Below, in pieces: positions 9,557-18,370 of a DNA stretch of 64,000 nucleotides (position 1 is the first letter of the stretch; each line of letters starts with the position of its first letter). A program made the position numbers and the translations under genes. Origin of the DNA: an uncultured Paracoccaceae bacterium (GTDB lineage Bacteria; Pseudomonadota; Alphaproteobacteria; Rhodobacterales; Rhodobacteraceae); assembly GCA_947498985.1 (NCBI GenBank), contig CANMMF010000003.1, positions 1-64,000 of the forward strand, read 5' to 3'. The notes beneath the pieces were generated by a model. It saw nothing but the letters and a program-made list of their open reading frames with translations. It did not search any database and was not told the origin of the DNA.

Positions 9557-9874
9557 ATGACCATACGGTCGACCAGATCGACGGTGACGTTTTCGAACCC
9601 GTTCACCTTGCCGGGATACCCGGGCGATTTGCCCCCGGGCGACTACGAAGTTCTCGTCGAAGAGGAGCTTCTCCAGGGGCTGAGCTTCGAGGCTCACCGA
9701 CGGACGGCGACGTACCTGACAGTGCGCGGCAGGGGCCGTCATGCGGGACGTACCGAGTTGAGGGCCATTTCCGAAGACGACTTGAAAGAGGCGCTGAGCC
9801 GGGATCAGGCCGTGACCGAGAACAGGAAAGATCACAGCGATGCGGCGCTTTCCCCGCAGGAGGACTTGAAATGA
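9557..9874 (+). CDS. Hypothetical protein related to the one at 12360
   Basis: 105 residues. The N-terminal pattern (TVTFSNPFTLPGYPGDLPPGDYEVLVEEELLQG) repeats in the protein at 12360-12893 (VAVFARPFTVPSFNETLPAGEYEIETELV), so the two are distant paralogues sharing a beta-rich N-terminal unit. Function unknown. Its stop overlaps the ATG of the next gene by 4 bases, suggesting an operon. Confidence 0.65.
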   Translation: MTIRSTRSTVTFSNPFTLPGYPGDLPPGDYEVLVEEELLQGLSFEAHRRTATYLTVRGRGRHAGRTELRAISEDDLKEALSRDQAVTENRKDHSDAALSPQEDLK

Positions 9875-10257
9875 ATACTCCCGAATGGCTCAAGCCCGGC
9901 ATCTATGGTGCCGTGATCGGCGCTGTCTTCGTTGGCGTCATCGGATTTTCGTGGGGCGGCTGGGTGACCGGCAGCACCGCAAATGACAGGGCGATGGCGA
10001 TGTCCCGAGACGATGTTGTCGCCTCCATGGTACCGGTTTGCCTCGACATGGCGCGGTCCGACCCGGCAAGGGCGGACACGCTGGCCACGATCCGGGCCGC
10101 CTCGACCTACCAGCGGCGCGACGCGCTCATGACAGCCGGCTGGGCGACGATGCCGGGAACCGATGCCCCTGACCGAGACATCGCGCAAGCTTGCCTGGCA
10201 GCCCTCGATGTCGATGGGTCGCCGGACCCTGCGGAAAGCGCGGTCGATGAAGGATGA
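9871..10257 (+). CDS. Hypothetical membrane-anchored protein
   Basis: 128 residues from ATG 9871, with GCAGGAGG about ten bases upstream. One N-terminal membrane segment (GIYGAVIGAVFVGVIGFSWGGWVTG, residues 9-33), then a periplasmic helical domain with two cysteines (PVCLDMAR near 58, AQACLAAL near 112) that could form a disulfide. Resembles small alphaproteobacterial proteins of unknown role. Coupled to the upstream gene by an ATGA overlap. Confidence 0.65.
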   Translation: MNTPEWLKPGIYGAVIGAVFVGVIGFSWGGWVTGSTANDRAMAMSRDDVVASMVPVCLDMARSDPARADTLATIRAASTYQRRDALMTAGWATMPGTDAPDRDIAQACLAALDVDGSPDPAESAVDEG

Positions 10258-10522
10258 ACCGCGCCTTGCCAATGGTGTCACCCGAGACAACCGATCTCGA
10301 ACGGCGTGTGCTGGCCCATGAAAAGATGCGTCACGCCTGAGAGCCTTCATGGCCCGAACGGAGCCGCGTTTCATTGACCATTTACGGGAACGGTTCGTGG
10401 CACCGATGCACATGTCGAGGCACGAACACGACCACCTTTAAACCGATGACTATGCGGAAGAATTCATTCGCGCCGTGATGCTCCTCGGAGAAGTGCGCGC
10501 GCCCAAGCGGAAGGAGCCGGAT

Positions 10523-10726
10523 GTGACCGACAAGCAACCCGTGCCGCCGAGAAGCAGAGGAGAGCAGGGTCCTTCCACGGACCGGCCAACGCAGCGCGGC
10601 GGGGTTCAGATGCGCGAAAGAAACGGCATCTGGCAGGTGAATGTCGATGGCAAGTTTCGCGGCGACTACCACCAGAGGGAACATGCGCTTGCGGCCGCGG
10701 CCTTGCACCAGGTGTCCCTCCGATGA
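10523..10726 (+). CDS. Small hypothetical protein
   Basis: 67 residues if it starts at GTG 10523, which has AAGGAG six bases upstream; the frame is open from 10475. The C-terminal half looks folded and conserved (MRERNGIWQVNVDGKFRGDYHQREHALAAAALHQ), like a small beta-beta-alpha unit, while the N-terminal half is disordered. The stop overlaps an ATG at 10723 that opens the next frame. Function unknown. Confidence 0.55.
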   Translation: MTDKQPVPPRSRGEQGPSTDRPTQRGGVQMRERNGIWQVNVDGKFRGDYHQREHALAAAALHQVSLR

Positions 10727-10926
10727 CCGGTAGCACCCGCTCGACCGTCCAACAGGACTTCTCGATCCAGGTGACCGAGAACGAAGGCATGCCATCGAGA
10801 CCGAATTCCAGGGGCTCCCTACAACCGGCGGCGCGCACCCGACGACCGACCGGAACGCTTACGCTTGAGCTATCGAAGACACCCGCAGCAACCGGCGGAC
10901 TCTGGTCCGCCAAGGAGCAAGCGGCG

Positions 10927-11178
10927 ATGAGACATCCCCTCGCGAGGCTGATCGCGAGAACAGCTGCAATAGCTGGTGTGATCGCGTCCTTGGCCTTCCC
11001 AGTTCTGGCGCAGGATGGCACGGGGCAGATACCGCAGGATGCTCGGGCGCCCAGCTATGGTGACGGTTGCATCGCCATCGATCTGCCGGAGAACGTCTAT
11101 CTCGACCGACCCAGAAACCGGTGGAGTTGCAACCGAGGCTATCGGCTGTCCGATGGCGAGTGTAACTTTGGTCGGTGA
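10927..11178 (+). CDS. Small secreted cysteine-containing protein
   Basis: 83 residues from ATG 10927, with AGGAG nine bases upstream. A clear signal peptide (RLIARTAAIAGVIASLAFPVLAQ, cleavage after ALAQ-like residues) is followed by a mature part of about 55 residues with three cysteines (DGCIAIDLPE, RWSCNRGYRL, DGECNFG). The motif W-x-C-N-R-G-Y is one I associate with small secreted proteins in Rhodobacterales. The same frame is open from an ATG at 10723, coupled to the previous gene, and that stretch encodes TENEGMPSR, a phrase repeated in the protein at 12360; a longer product is therefore possible. Confidence 0.6.
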   Translation: MRHPLARLIARTAAIAGVIASLAFPVLAQDGTGQIPQDARAPSYGDGCIAIDLPENVYLDRPRNRWSCNRGYRLSDGECNFGR

Positions 11179-11209
11179 TGCGGATGTGTCTCGTCGCGGT
11201 GCGTCCGGC

Positions 11210-12016
11210 ATGCGGGTCAGCATCGGCTGTCGTCTGCGATACAATTTCCCCCAGCCGACGCCCATGATCGCGATGCTGAACGTGCACTATTCGCGCTTCG
11301 GCGACCTGGAGCGCGCGGACTATCTCGTGACCTCCCCCAGCGTGCCGCTCGAAAGCTACCGGGATGGCTTCGGCAACTGGTGTACGCGCATGCTGGCTCC
11401 GGAGGGCGACTTCACCCTGTCGACAGACGGCATCTTCCGCGATACCGGCCAGCCCGATCCCGTCTTTCCCGACGCGCAGCAGTACGCGGTTCAGGAACTG
11501 CCGTTCGAGACACTCGTGTTCCTGCAGGGGAGCCGGTATTGCGATACCGATCTTCTCTCGGAGGAAGCCTGGGGACTTTTCGAGACCACGGAACCCGGTT
11601 GGTCCCGTGTCCGGACGATCTGCGATTTCGTGCACGAATATGTCCGCTTCGACTACATGCAGGCGAAAGCGACGCGCACTGCATCGCAGACGATGGCTGA
11701 GCGGCAGGGCGTCTGCCGCGATTTTGCCCATCTCGCCATCGCTTTGTGTCGCTGCATGAATATTCCGGCACGTTACTGCACCGGATATCTGAGCGACATC
11801 TGTGAACCTCTCCCGCATCCGCCTGGAGACTTCGCCGCATGGATGGAGGTCTTTCTCGCTGGTGAATGGCACATGTTCGACCCGCGCAACAACAGACCGA
11901 GGTTTGCGAGAATTCTGATCGCGCGCGGACGCGATGCCGCCGATGTGCCTTTGACCCAGACATTCGGGGAAAACACTTTGACGAAATTCAAGGTCTGGAC
12001 CGATGAATTGGCCTAA
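11210..12016 (+). CDS. Transglutaminase-like (cysteine protease-fold) protein
   Basis: 268 residues from ATG 11210 (MRVSIGCRLRYNFPQPTPM). The N-terminal half is the beta domain that accompanies bacterial transglutaminase-like enzymes. The catalytic core holds the cysteine in AERQGVCRDFAHLAIALCR (about residue 169) and the aspartate in HMFDPRNN. At the position of the usual catalytic histidine (HAW) this protein reads AAWMEVF, so the triad is incomplete as in a subgroup of the family. Proteins of this kind are predicted cytoplasmic amidases or peptidases, with substrates unknown. A canonical relative is encoded at 13114. Confidence 0.85.
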   Translation: MRVSIGCRLRYNFPQPTPMIAMLNVHYSRFGDLERADYLVTSPSVPLESYRDGFGNWCTRMLAPEGDFTLSTDGIFRDTGQPDPVFPDAQQYAVQELPFETLVFLQGSRYCDTDLLSEEAWGLFETTEPGWSRVRTICDFVHEYVRFDYMQAKATRTASQTMAERQGVCRDFAHLAIALCRCMNIPARYCTGYLSDICEPLPHPPGDFAAWMEVFLAGEWHMFDPRNNRPRFARILIARGRDAADVPLTQTFGENTLTKFKVWTDELA

Positions 12017-12147
12017 CTGACTTTGGTTTCTTCGAACTGCGCCATCGTAAATTGAGTGGCTAGTCCCCATATATGTAGAACCGATGCCAAGCATCCCAGT
12101 CCACCATGGACGACGAGTTTGCGCCGGCCAATCAAAGGATCGATGAC

Positions 12148-12315
12148 ATGTCCTTCAAGGATCTGACCGCTCGGGCTGCGGCCGCGATGAAGCTGAGGCC
12201 TGCCGAAACAGCAAAGTTCCTGCCAAGCAGAACGAGTCCAATGCCGCCGGCAAGCAAGCACCAGCGAAGTCCAAGACATCTTGAGACGTACACAAGCCAC
12301 GCGCCCAAGTCTTAA
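12148..12315 (+). pseudogene. Short Ala/Lys-rich protein, probably frameshifted
   Basis: From ATG 12148 (AAAGGA upstream) it reads MSFKDLTARAAAAMKLRPAETAKF and then becomes Pro/Ser-rich. In the next frame the same DNA reads KVPAKQNESNAAGKQAPAKSKTS to a stop at about 12284, which fits the style of short SFKDL-type proteins much better. One extra base near 12213 would explain this. Function unknown. It may be a genuine frameshift or a sequencing error. Confidence 0.4.
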
Positions 12316-12359
12316 TTGGGCGCGAACCACCCGCAGCAGCAGCATGGAGGAACACGTCG

Positions 12360-12893
12360 ATGGAAGATCTGACGAGCAAGACCGTCGCGGTGTTCGCCCG
12401 ACCGTTCACCGTACCCAGCTTCAACGAAACGCTCCCGGCGGGAGAGTACGAGATCGAAACGGAGTTGGTTTCACCCCCGGATCAAAAGGATCCCGCAGCC
12501 TGGAAGGCCTCCGTCCTGGTGAAGCTCCATCCGCGGATATCGCATCCCGGGCTTGCGCGGGCCCTCACCGTTTCCCTAGCCGACCTCGACCACGCACGCG
12601 CCAGGGACAAGCTGACGGGCAAGGCGTTGTCCGACCTCTTTCTCGAGGAAATGCTGGCAGATCCAATGGTGCGTCTCGTGATGAAGGCTGACGGAGTCTC
12701 CGAGGCGCATTTGCGACATCTCTATTCTGAGCGTGGGACGCCTGATCCCGATCTGAATGAGCGGGCGTCGGCGACGGCCACCCAAAGAACGCGGGACGAT
12801 GCGTCAATCCGGGCCGCCGAGAACGAAGGAATGCCTTCAAGATCGGAAACGCTGTCGCGATCGCTAGGCCGTCAAGTCGAGGGACAGACTTGA
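12360..12893 (+). CDS. Hypothetical protein, paralogue of the one at 9557
   Basis: 177 residues from ATG 12360, with GGAGG ten bases upstream. The N-terminal beta-rich unit (VAVFARPFTVPSFNETLPAGEYEIETELV) matches the protein at 9557. A middle region with HPRISHPGLARALTVSLADLDHARARDKL is followed by a charged, probably disordered tail containing AENEGMPSRSE. Its stop overlaps the next start (TGATG). Unknown function; the context of small proteins and transglutaminases suggests a shared regulon, which is inference. Confidence 0.65.
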   Translation: MEDLTSKTVAVFARPFTVPSFNETLPAGEYEIETELVSPPDQKDPAAWKASVLVKLHPRISHPGLARALTVSLADLDHARARDKLTGKALSDLFLEEMLADPMVRLVMKADGVSEAHLRHLYSERGTPDPDLNERASATATQRTRDDASIRAAENEGMPSRSETLSRSLGRQVEGQT

Positions 12894-13102
12894 TGTCGGA
12901 CGAGGCCATGGCCGAAGGCGAACGGCTATACATTACGACCGTTCGGGCCCGGCGCGATGTTCCACAGGAACGTCAATGCCTGCGGTGCGAAACCCATTTC
13001 TGGAGCGAAGGCTTCGGAGAGCGGATCTGTCGGCGCTGCAAGGGATTGAACGCCTGGCGAAACGCCGTGCCCGATAGCTCCGGGTCATCGCGCCGCCGCT
13101 GA
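12893..13102 (+). CDS. Small zinc-ribbon-like protein
   Basis: 69 residues from ATG 12893, overlapping the previous stop by one base. Two CxxC pairs ([12 protein letters not shown] and ICRRCKG, about residues 26-50) are spaced as in a zinc ribbon, with an Arg-rich tail. Likely a small zinc-binding protein, perhaps binding nucleic acid. The family is not recognised by name but the cysteine spacing is clear. Confidence 0.65.
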   Translation: MSDEAMAEGERLYITTVRARRDVPQERQCLRCETHFWSEGFGERICRRCKGLNAWRNAVPDSSGSSRRR

Positions 13103-13113
13103 TCCGCATTGGC

Positions 13114-14079
13114 GTGCGTGCCGTCTTCCTCGAACCACACTGGACGCTCATTTTGGCCTGCCTCGACATCGTTCACACCACAACCTACCGGTACCGTCAG
13201 GCGGTCTTTCTCGGACCGCACAGGTTGATGCTGCGTCCACGCGAAACGCGGGAATTGCGTCTTTTCTCGCACGATCTGTCCATTACGCCGACGGCAGCCG
13301 TTACCTGGGCGCATGATGTGGCCGGCAACGCGATCGGCACCGCCATCTTTGACGATCCGACAGATCATCTGGTGATCGAAAGCCGCGCCAGCGTGGAACT
13401 GACCGCGCCAGCCTGGCCGGTCTTTGCCATCGCTGCCTCGGCCATCCAGTCCCCCTTTGTCTACGCAGCCGACGAATGGACGGACCTGGGTGCGTTGACG
13501 GTGCCGCAATACGATGACGTCGATGGCCGCCTTGCCAGATGGATCGAGGGCTTTGTCATGGCGCGCCCGACCGACACGCTGTCTCTGCTGACGGACATCA
13601 GCAATGGTGTGTTCACGCAGATTTCCTACCAGAGCCGCGACGACGAAGGCACCCAGTCGCCGATCGAGACACTCGACAGGGGATGGGGCTCGTGCCGCGA
13701 TTTCGCTGTCCTGCTTGCAGAGGCAGCCCGCAAGCTTGCACTTGGGGCTCGCATTGTCTCCGGCTACCTGTCCGATCAAGAGGACAGCCTTATCGGGTCC
13801 GCAGGTGCCGGGTCTACCCATGCCTGGGTTGAGATATACCTGCCCGGCGCAGGGTGGATCGCCTTCGACCCAACCAACCGGAGCGTCGGCTCGCAGAACC
13901 TTGTGCCGGTTGCGGTTGGCCGGGACATTCGACAGGTCGTGCCGGTCTTTGGCGATTTTTCAGGAAGTCGGGGCGCCCTAAGTGATCTTTCGGTTGAAGT
14001 CTCGGTTCGCACGAGAAATCACGAGATCGCGAATCTATCGGAGGACCGGACCAATCCGTTAGCGTGTCCAGGATTCTAG
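13114..14079 (+). CDS. Transglutaminase-like protein with a full catalytic triad
   Basis: Up to 321 residues. The conserved N-terminal beta domain starts at [15 protein letters not shown], so the GTG at 13114 or the in-frame TTG at 13153 is the start. The core shows the cysteine in [19 protein letters not shown] (about residue 194), the histidine in [11 protein letters not shown] (about 230) and the aspartate in WIAFDPTN (about 245). Family members are predicted cytoplasmic peptidases or amidases. It differs from the 11210 protein in keeping the histidine. No operon partner downstream. Confidence 0.88.
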   Translation: MRAVFLEPHWTLILACLDIVHTTTYRYRQAVFLGPHRLMLRPRETRELRLFSHDLSITPTAAVTWAHDVAGNAIGTAIFDDPTDHLVIESRASVELTAPAWPVFAIAASAIQSPFVYAADEWTDLGALTVPQYDDVDGRLARWIEGFVMARPTDTLSLLTDISNGVFTQISYQSRDDEGTQSPIETLDRGWGSCRDFAVLLAEAARKLALGARIVSGYLSDQEDSLIGSAGAGSTHAWVEIYLPGAGWIAFDPTNRSVGSQNLVPVAVGRDIRQVVPVFGDFSGSRGALSDLSVEVSVRTRNHEIANLSEDRTNPLACPGF

Positions 14080-14544
14080 GTGCCCGGGGTGTGCATTTTG
14101 CGTGCATGCAGTTCTGAAGGTCAGCAAAGCGTCGCGGAGGAGGCCTTCACGCGGCTCTTTGCCGAATGGCGACTTCGTCTAAGCGAACTGTGAATTTGAC
14201 GCCCGATCCTTGCTGCGAGCCGCGCCAATGGCCTTTTCTCTCGCCGCGCGACGGCATGGCGGTTTTCGCTCACGCCGCATTTTTGGTGCTGCGTGCGCGC
14301 GCAGCATTAAATCACAATGACCGGGTAGGGCTCCTCGCGGCCGGTCGCCGCGCACTGCCTCAATGTCGGCTTCATTGATCAACAAGTTCGGCGGTTTTGC
14401 TGCTTGGCTTTCTCTTTGTTGCAGAGGAGGGCGGACCGCGTTGACGGCCCGCCCTTCTTGATAGCTTTCGGGCCGGATCCCCTGAAAAGCGAGAGCGGGC
14501 TTTTTGTCCTTTGGAACTCAGACCCAGATCCAAAGGAAATCCCC
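14080..14544. other. Gene-free stretch before the helicase gene
   Basis: No frame here has coding character. It contains a GC-rich hairpin at 14428-14455 and a ribosome site (AAAGGA) for the next gene. The composition changes here and the block that follows looks plasmid- or ICE-derived, so a module boundary may lie within it; no att-like direct repeat was identified. Confidence 0.4.
14428..14455 (+). terminator. GC-rich hairpin upstream of the helicase gene
   Basis: Inverted repeat AGGGCGG (14428-14434) and CCGCCCT (14449-14455), followed by TCTTG. It could terminate transcription arriving from upstream, or act in the leader of the next gene. The T run is short. Confidence 0.4.
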
Positions 14545-16986
14545 ATGACCAAGCCCAAACAGGCAAATCCGGCTCTCTCAATCTCCGACGCTGATCTCGC
14601 CACTGCGCTGGCGCAAATCGGCGCAGAGATCGACCACCAACCCCTGCGCAGCTCAGCGCTCGCGCGCATCATGCGCGAGACGTTTCATGGCAGCGATGCC
14701 GGCGGTGCCTGGGACTGGCGGATGGCCTATGATCTAATGCAGGCCGCGGGTGTCCAGATGCTGCTGCGGGAGGACGGCGCAGCAGGTGACATCGCCGCTG
14801 CACAGCTGCTTGCGTCACGTCTCCTGACGGAAACGCGCCGGACAGAGCAGCAAATCCGGCTGCAGCAGTTTTCCACGCCGCTTGCATTCGCGGCGCTGAC
14901 GGTGCGGGCTGCGGCGATCCGCAAAGGCGAGACCGTGCTTGAGCCCTCGGCTGGCAACGGTGCCTTGGCTGCTTTTGCCGCCCGGGCCGGTGGCACGCTA
15001 TTGCTCAACGAGATCGACCCCTTTCGCCAGCGTCTCCTGCGCGCGGTTTTCGGCGGCGAGGTCACAGGCCATGACGGCGAGCATATCGATGATCTGCTGC
15101 AAACGCCGGTTTTACCCGACGTCGTGGTGATGAATCCGCCCTTCGCCTCCTCGGTCGACCGCTCCCGGGACAAACACATCGCCGCCAAGCATCTCATCGC
15201 GGCTGCAAAGCGTCTGGCCCCCGGCGGGCGGCTTGTGGCGATCATGCCGCAAGGGTTCACGCCCGAACGCAATGCCGCGCATTGGTCACGCGCCTGTGGT
15301 CTCCTGACGCCGCGCTTGGCGTTGACGATGCCGGGACAGGTTTACCGCAAGCTCGGCACCTCTGTCGAAACCCAGCTCATGGTCTTCGACAAGGTGCAGG
15401 AGGACGGCGAGCTCATCCGCGCCACGGTTCAGGATCTGGAGGAAGCCCTTCCTTTTGTCGACGCAGTTGTCGCAACCCGGCCCGAGGAGCGTCCCGCCCA
15501 AAGGGCGACAGCACTCCCTCACACGCGGCCGGTCGGTTCCGTATCTGCCGCGAGCAAGACCACGGGGGTAGCTGCCACCACCTCCAAACCCCGCGCCAAT
15601 GCCGTCCGTCCGCTCAGCTTCACAAGCTTCGATGTCCCGCGCGACAACACGCCCGTCTCGGACATCTATGCGCGCTACCGTCCGCAGCGGATCGAGATCG
15701 CGGGTGCGCAGGAACATCCCACCCCGCTCGTCGAAAGCATCGCCATGGCCTCGGTTGCCCCGCCCATGCCCTCAAACACGGGCAGTGATGACTTGCGCCT
15801 GCCCGCACGGTTGATCGAGGAGGGAGATCTCTCCGAGGCTCAGCTCGAGACCATCATCATGGCCCATGATGCCCATGGGCGTGACCTGCCGGGGCGGTTC
15901 ACCATCGACGACGACCAGACCAAGCTCACCCGTGCCGATGATGACCCGGACGCCAATGCTTATCGCCTCGGCTACTTCCTCGGTGACGGCAGCGGTTGCG
16001 GCAAGGGGCGCGAATGCGCCGGGCTCATCCTGGTGAACTGGCTGGCCGGACGCAGGAAGGCGATCTGGGTCTCCAAATCCGCCACGCTTATCGAGGACGC
16101 AATCCGCGACTGGACCGATCTCAGCGGGTCGCCAGCCGACATTCAGCCGCTCTCCAAGTGGAAACCGGACCAGCCCATCCCGATGGGTGACGGCATCCTG
16201 TTTGTGACCTACGCCACGCTGCGCTCGGCGGGCAAATGCGGCACCACGCGGCTGAGCCAGATCCTCGACTGGATGGGCGAAGGCTTCGACGGCGTCCTCG
16301 CTTTCGATGAGGCCCATGCCATGCAGAACGCGGCAGGGTCCAAGCAGGGCAGGGGGGTCAAACCCTCTCAGCAAGGCCTTGCAGGCCTCCGGTTGCAACT
16401 TGCCGCTCCGCGCGCCCGCGTCTTCTATATCTCGGCCACGGGCGCCACGAGCGTGCACAACCTCGCCTATGCCGCGCGGCTCGGTCTTTGGGGACAAGGC
16501 TCCGAATACCCCTTCCCGAGCCGCGAGAGTTTCGTCTCGGCCATGGAGGCGGGTGGTGTCGCCGCCATGGAGGTGGTCGCACGCGATCTCAAGACGCTCG
16601 GGCTCTACACGGCGCGCGCCCTCACGCTGCGCGCCCGCTTCCTCGTCTCCAACCCGCGAACACCGCAGGAGATGCTGACCGCTGCGCTCGGCACCACGGC
16701 GCCGGTCGATCTGGGCCGGGGTCTGACGCTGACTCGCCGCCGCGTCGCAGGCGAGATGCGCCTCGAGCTGTGCGGTGCGGATCGGGGTATGATCGACGGC
16801 CTCAAGGCCCTCGGCTGCTTCACCGAGATCATCGCCTTTCAGTTGCGGGTGTTCCTGCCGCATGGGGACGGTGTCGACACATTGGGCATTCTCTCACGGA
16901 TTGTTGCAACCGGACCAGACGCCGCGCGGGACGTAATTTCAGTGGCAGCGGGATGGGTGTGGGGGGAAGATCATGACACTCGATGA
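14545..16986 (+). CDS. Methyltransferase/helicase of the strawberry-notch type, internally deleted
   Basis: 813 residues from ATG 14545. The N-terminal part is an adenine-type methylase fold: LEPSAGNGALAAFAARAGG, then VVVMNPPFASS with N197-P-P-F. The middle is an SF2 helicase first domain: GDGSGCGKGRE (Walker A-like) and AFDEAHAMQN (DEAH box). Full-length relatives run about 1400 residues and continue with a helicase C-terminal domain. Here, after LYTARAL (about 16620), the text jumps to RARFLVSNPRTPQEMLTAAL and a short C-terminal domain ending in IIAFQLRVFLPHG, which in relatives lies at the far C-terminus. This implies an in-frame loss of roughly 500 residues. Such proteins are common on plasmids and conjugative elements. 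Confidence 0.8.
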   Translation: MTKPKQANPALSISDADLATALAQIGAEIDHQPLRSSALARIMRETFHGSDAGGAWDWRMAYDLMQAAGVQMLLREDGAAGDIAAAQLLASRLLTETRRTEQQIRLQQFSTPLAFAALTVRAAAIRKGETVLEPSAGNGALAAFAARAGGTLLLNEIDPFRQRLLRAVFGGEVTGHDGEHIDDLLQTPVLPDVVVMNPPFASSVDRSRDKHIAAKHLIAAAKRLAPGGRLVAIMPQGFTPERNAAHWSRACGLLTPRLALTMPGQVYRKLGTSVETQLMVFDKVQEDGELIRATVQDLEEALPFVDAVVATRPEERPAQRATALPHTRPVGSVSAASKTTGVAATTSKPRANAVRPLSFTSFDVPRDNTPVSDIYARYRPQRIEIAGAQEHPTPLVESIAMASVAPPMPSNTGSDDLRLPARLIEEGDLSEAQLETIIMAHDAHGRDLPGRFTIDDDQTKLTRADDDPDANAYRLGYFLGDGSGCGKGRECAGLILVNWLAGRRKAIWVSKSATLIEDAIRDWTDLSGSPADIQPLSKWKPDQPIPMGDGILFVTYATLRSAGKCGTTRLSQILDWMGEGFDGVLAFDEAHAMQNAAGSKQGRGVKPSQQGLAGLRLQLAAPRARVFYISATGATSVHNLAYAARLGLWGQGSEYPFPSRESFVSAMEAGGVAAMEVVARDLKTLGLYTARALTLRARFLVSNPRTPQEMLTAALGTTAPVDLGRGLTLTRRRVAGEMRLELCGADRGMIDGLKALGCFTEIIAFQLRVFLPHGDGVDTLGILSRIVATGPDAARDVISVAAGWVWGEDHDTR

Positions 16987-17275
16987 AATCAAGATCGCTG
17001 TCGATGCGGGTCAGACCGTACATTGGGCCAACATCGACTACCGCGTGCACAAGGATAGCCTCGGCCAATACCTCATCACGTTTGAGCCGAACGGCAGCAC
17101 AATCGGGCTGACCGACCGGGAAGGGCAAAGGTTGAACGGCAAAGAGGCGGAGTTCTTCATCGCGCGATCGGAGGACGCCGCAGAAAATCCGGGCAGCCAA
17201 TCAAGACCAGACGGGCAGGGGAGGGGCGTTGCACCCGGAGGCGAGGGGGCATTCCCACTCGGACAGCAGCTCTGA
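16973..17275 (+). CDS. Small conserved protein linked to the helicase gene
   Basis: 100 residues from ATG 16973, overlapping the end of the helicase gene by 14 bases. The N-terminal 65 residues look folded (MTLDEIKIAVDAGQTVHWANIDYRV, then DSLGQYLITFEPNGSTIGLTD). The rest is Gly/Gln-rich and probably disordered. I recognise the pattern as a small hypothetical protein that travels with this helicase type in mobile regions. Function unknown. Confidence 0.65.
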   Translation: MTLDEIKIAVDAGQTVHWANIDYRVHKDSLGQYLITFEPNGSTIGLTDREGQRLNGKEAEFFIARSEDAAENPGSQSRPDGQGRGVAPGGEGAFPLGQQL

Positions 17276-17399
17276 CCCTTGGGCGGGGCTGAAAGGAAAG
17301 CAGGCTTTCTGATTTGTGATCCCAGGAGGGGTCAAAAAAGCAGTCCCGGATGCGCTGACAAGAACGTCAGGCACCGACCAACCGAAAAGGAACCATCCC

Positions 17400-18128
17400 A
17401 TGTTCGCAGGAACCCTGACCCGCAACGTCGAGACCGCAGCCGCCGTGAACCCCGGCATGATCCATTCGTCGCGCTTTGACATCGGCATCCAGCTCGAGAC
17501 ACGGGCCAAGATGTCCGCGCGCAGCCCGGATTACGACGTAACCGCGATCAACAAGTCGGGCCGCAAGGTGCGCATCGGCACGGCTTGGAACGAGACCGGC
17601 ACTACCAGCGGCAACCCCTGCATCTCGATGCAGATCGATGTCGGCCTCGGCCCGTTCCGGGTCAACGCGGTGCAGACGAAAGAGGCGCGCGCGGCCCAGA
17701 GCGGCGCGTTCGAGATCATCCCGCTCGTTTCGAACGGCTTCATGAAATCCGGCTCGATCTCGGGTGAGCTCACCGCCATGGACGCCGACGACGCCTTCAC
17801 CGGCTACATCGCCAACATGATGTTCGATCTGGAGTTCATGCTGATCGAGAACAGCTACAAATCCGAGGAGACCCACCCCGATTACCGCATCGAGGTCAGC
17901 TCGCCCCGGGGCACGCCGATCCGCGTCGGCTCGGCCTGGATGGCGAAGAGCAGCCGCACGGGCAATGACTACCTGTCACTGCTGATCAACACGCCCGATG
18001 GCGACCTGCGCGTCAACGCCGTGCAGAACGAAGAACAGCGCGGCGGGCAGACCTTCTCGATCATCCCGTTCATCGACAGCTCTGAGCTGCCGCAGGACCC
18101 AAGCGCGGGGCTGTCGCTGGTCGCGTGA
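17400..18128 (+). CDS. DUF736-family protein with two DUF736 units
   Basis: 242 residues from ATG 17400, with AAAAGG upstream. Two copies of the DUF736 pattern are visible: KVRIGTAWNETG...SMQIDVGLGPFRVNAVQ (about residues 58-92) and PIRVGSAWMAKSS...LLINTPDGDLRVNAVQ (about 177-208), each followed by an IIPL or IIPF end. DUF736 proteins are frequent on alphaproteobacterial plasmids and ICEs; their role is unknown, and most have one unit. It is followed by a good terminator. Confidence 0.85.
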   Translation: MFAGTLTRNVETAAAVNPGMIHSSRFDIGIQLETRAKMSARSPDYDVTAINKSGRKVRIGTAWNETGTTSGNPCISMQIDVGLGPFRVNAVQTKEARAAQSGAFEIIPLVSNGFMKSGSISGELTAMDADDAFTGYIANMMFDLEFMLIENSYKSEETHPDYRIEVSSPRGTPIRVGSAWMAKSSRTGNDYLSLLINTPDGDLRVNAVQNEEQRGGQTFSIIPFIDSSELPQDPSAGLSLVA

Positions 18129-18159
18129 CTACAGCGGGAGGCCTGGACAACCGAGACGC

Positions 18160-18191
18160 AAGGGGAGCCGTGGGGTCACGGTTCCCCTTTT
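18160..18191 (+). terminator. Rho-independent terminator after the DUF736 gene
   Basis: An interrupted stem AAGGGGAGCCGTG / CACGGTTCCCCTT with loop GGGT is followed by TT and a short T-rich run, 31 bases after the stop of the DUF736 gene. Confidence 0.75.
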
Positions 18192-18370
18192 GCTATGGCG
18201 GTGTCGGTAGAGGCGTCCAGCGTGCATTGCGGATGTTCGTGTTTCTTGCAGCGAATTAAGCTTAACCGTCCCGGATATAGTAACATATCGGAAAAACTCT
18301 CGGTCCTGGCTATACCTGAAAGTTACAACAACTTAAGGTGGCATCAGTAAAAAGTTCAAGGAAATGAATC

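Noticed and set aside
15772..16863. 363-codon minus-strand frame inside the helicase gene
   Set aside because: Antisense of the plus-strand gene with methylase and DEAH motifs; a typical long shadow frame in GC-rich DNA.
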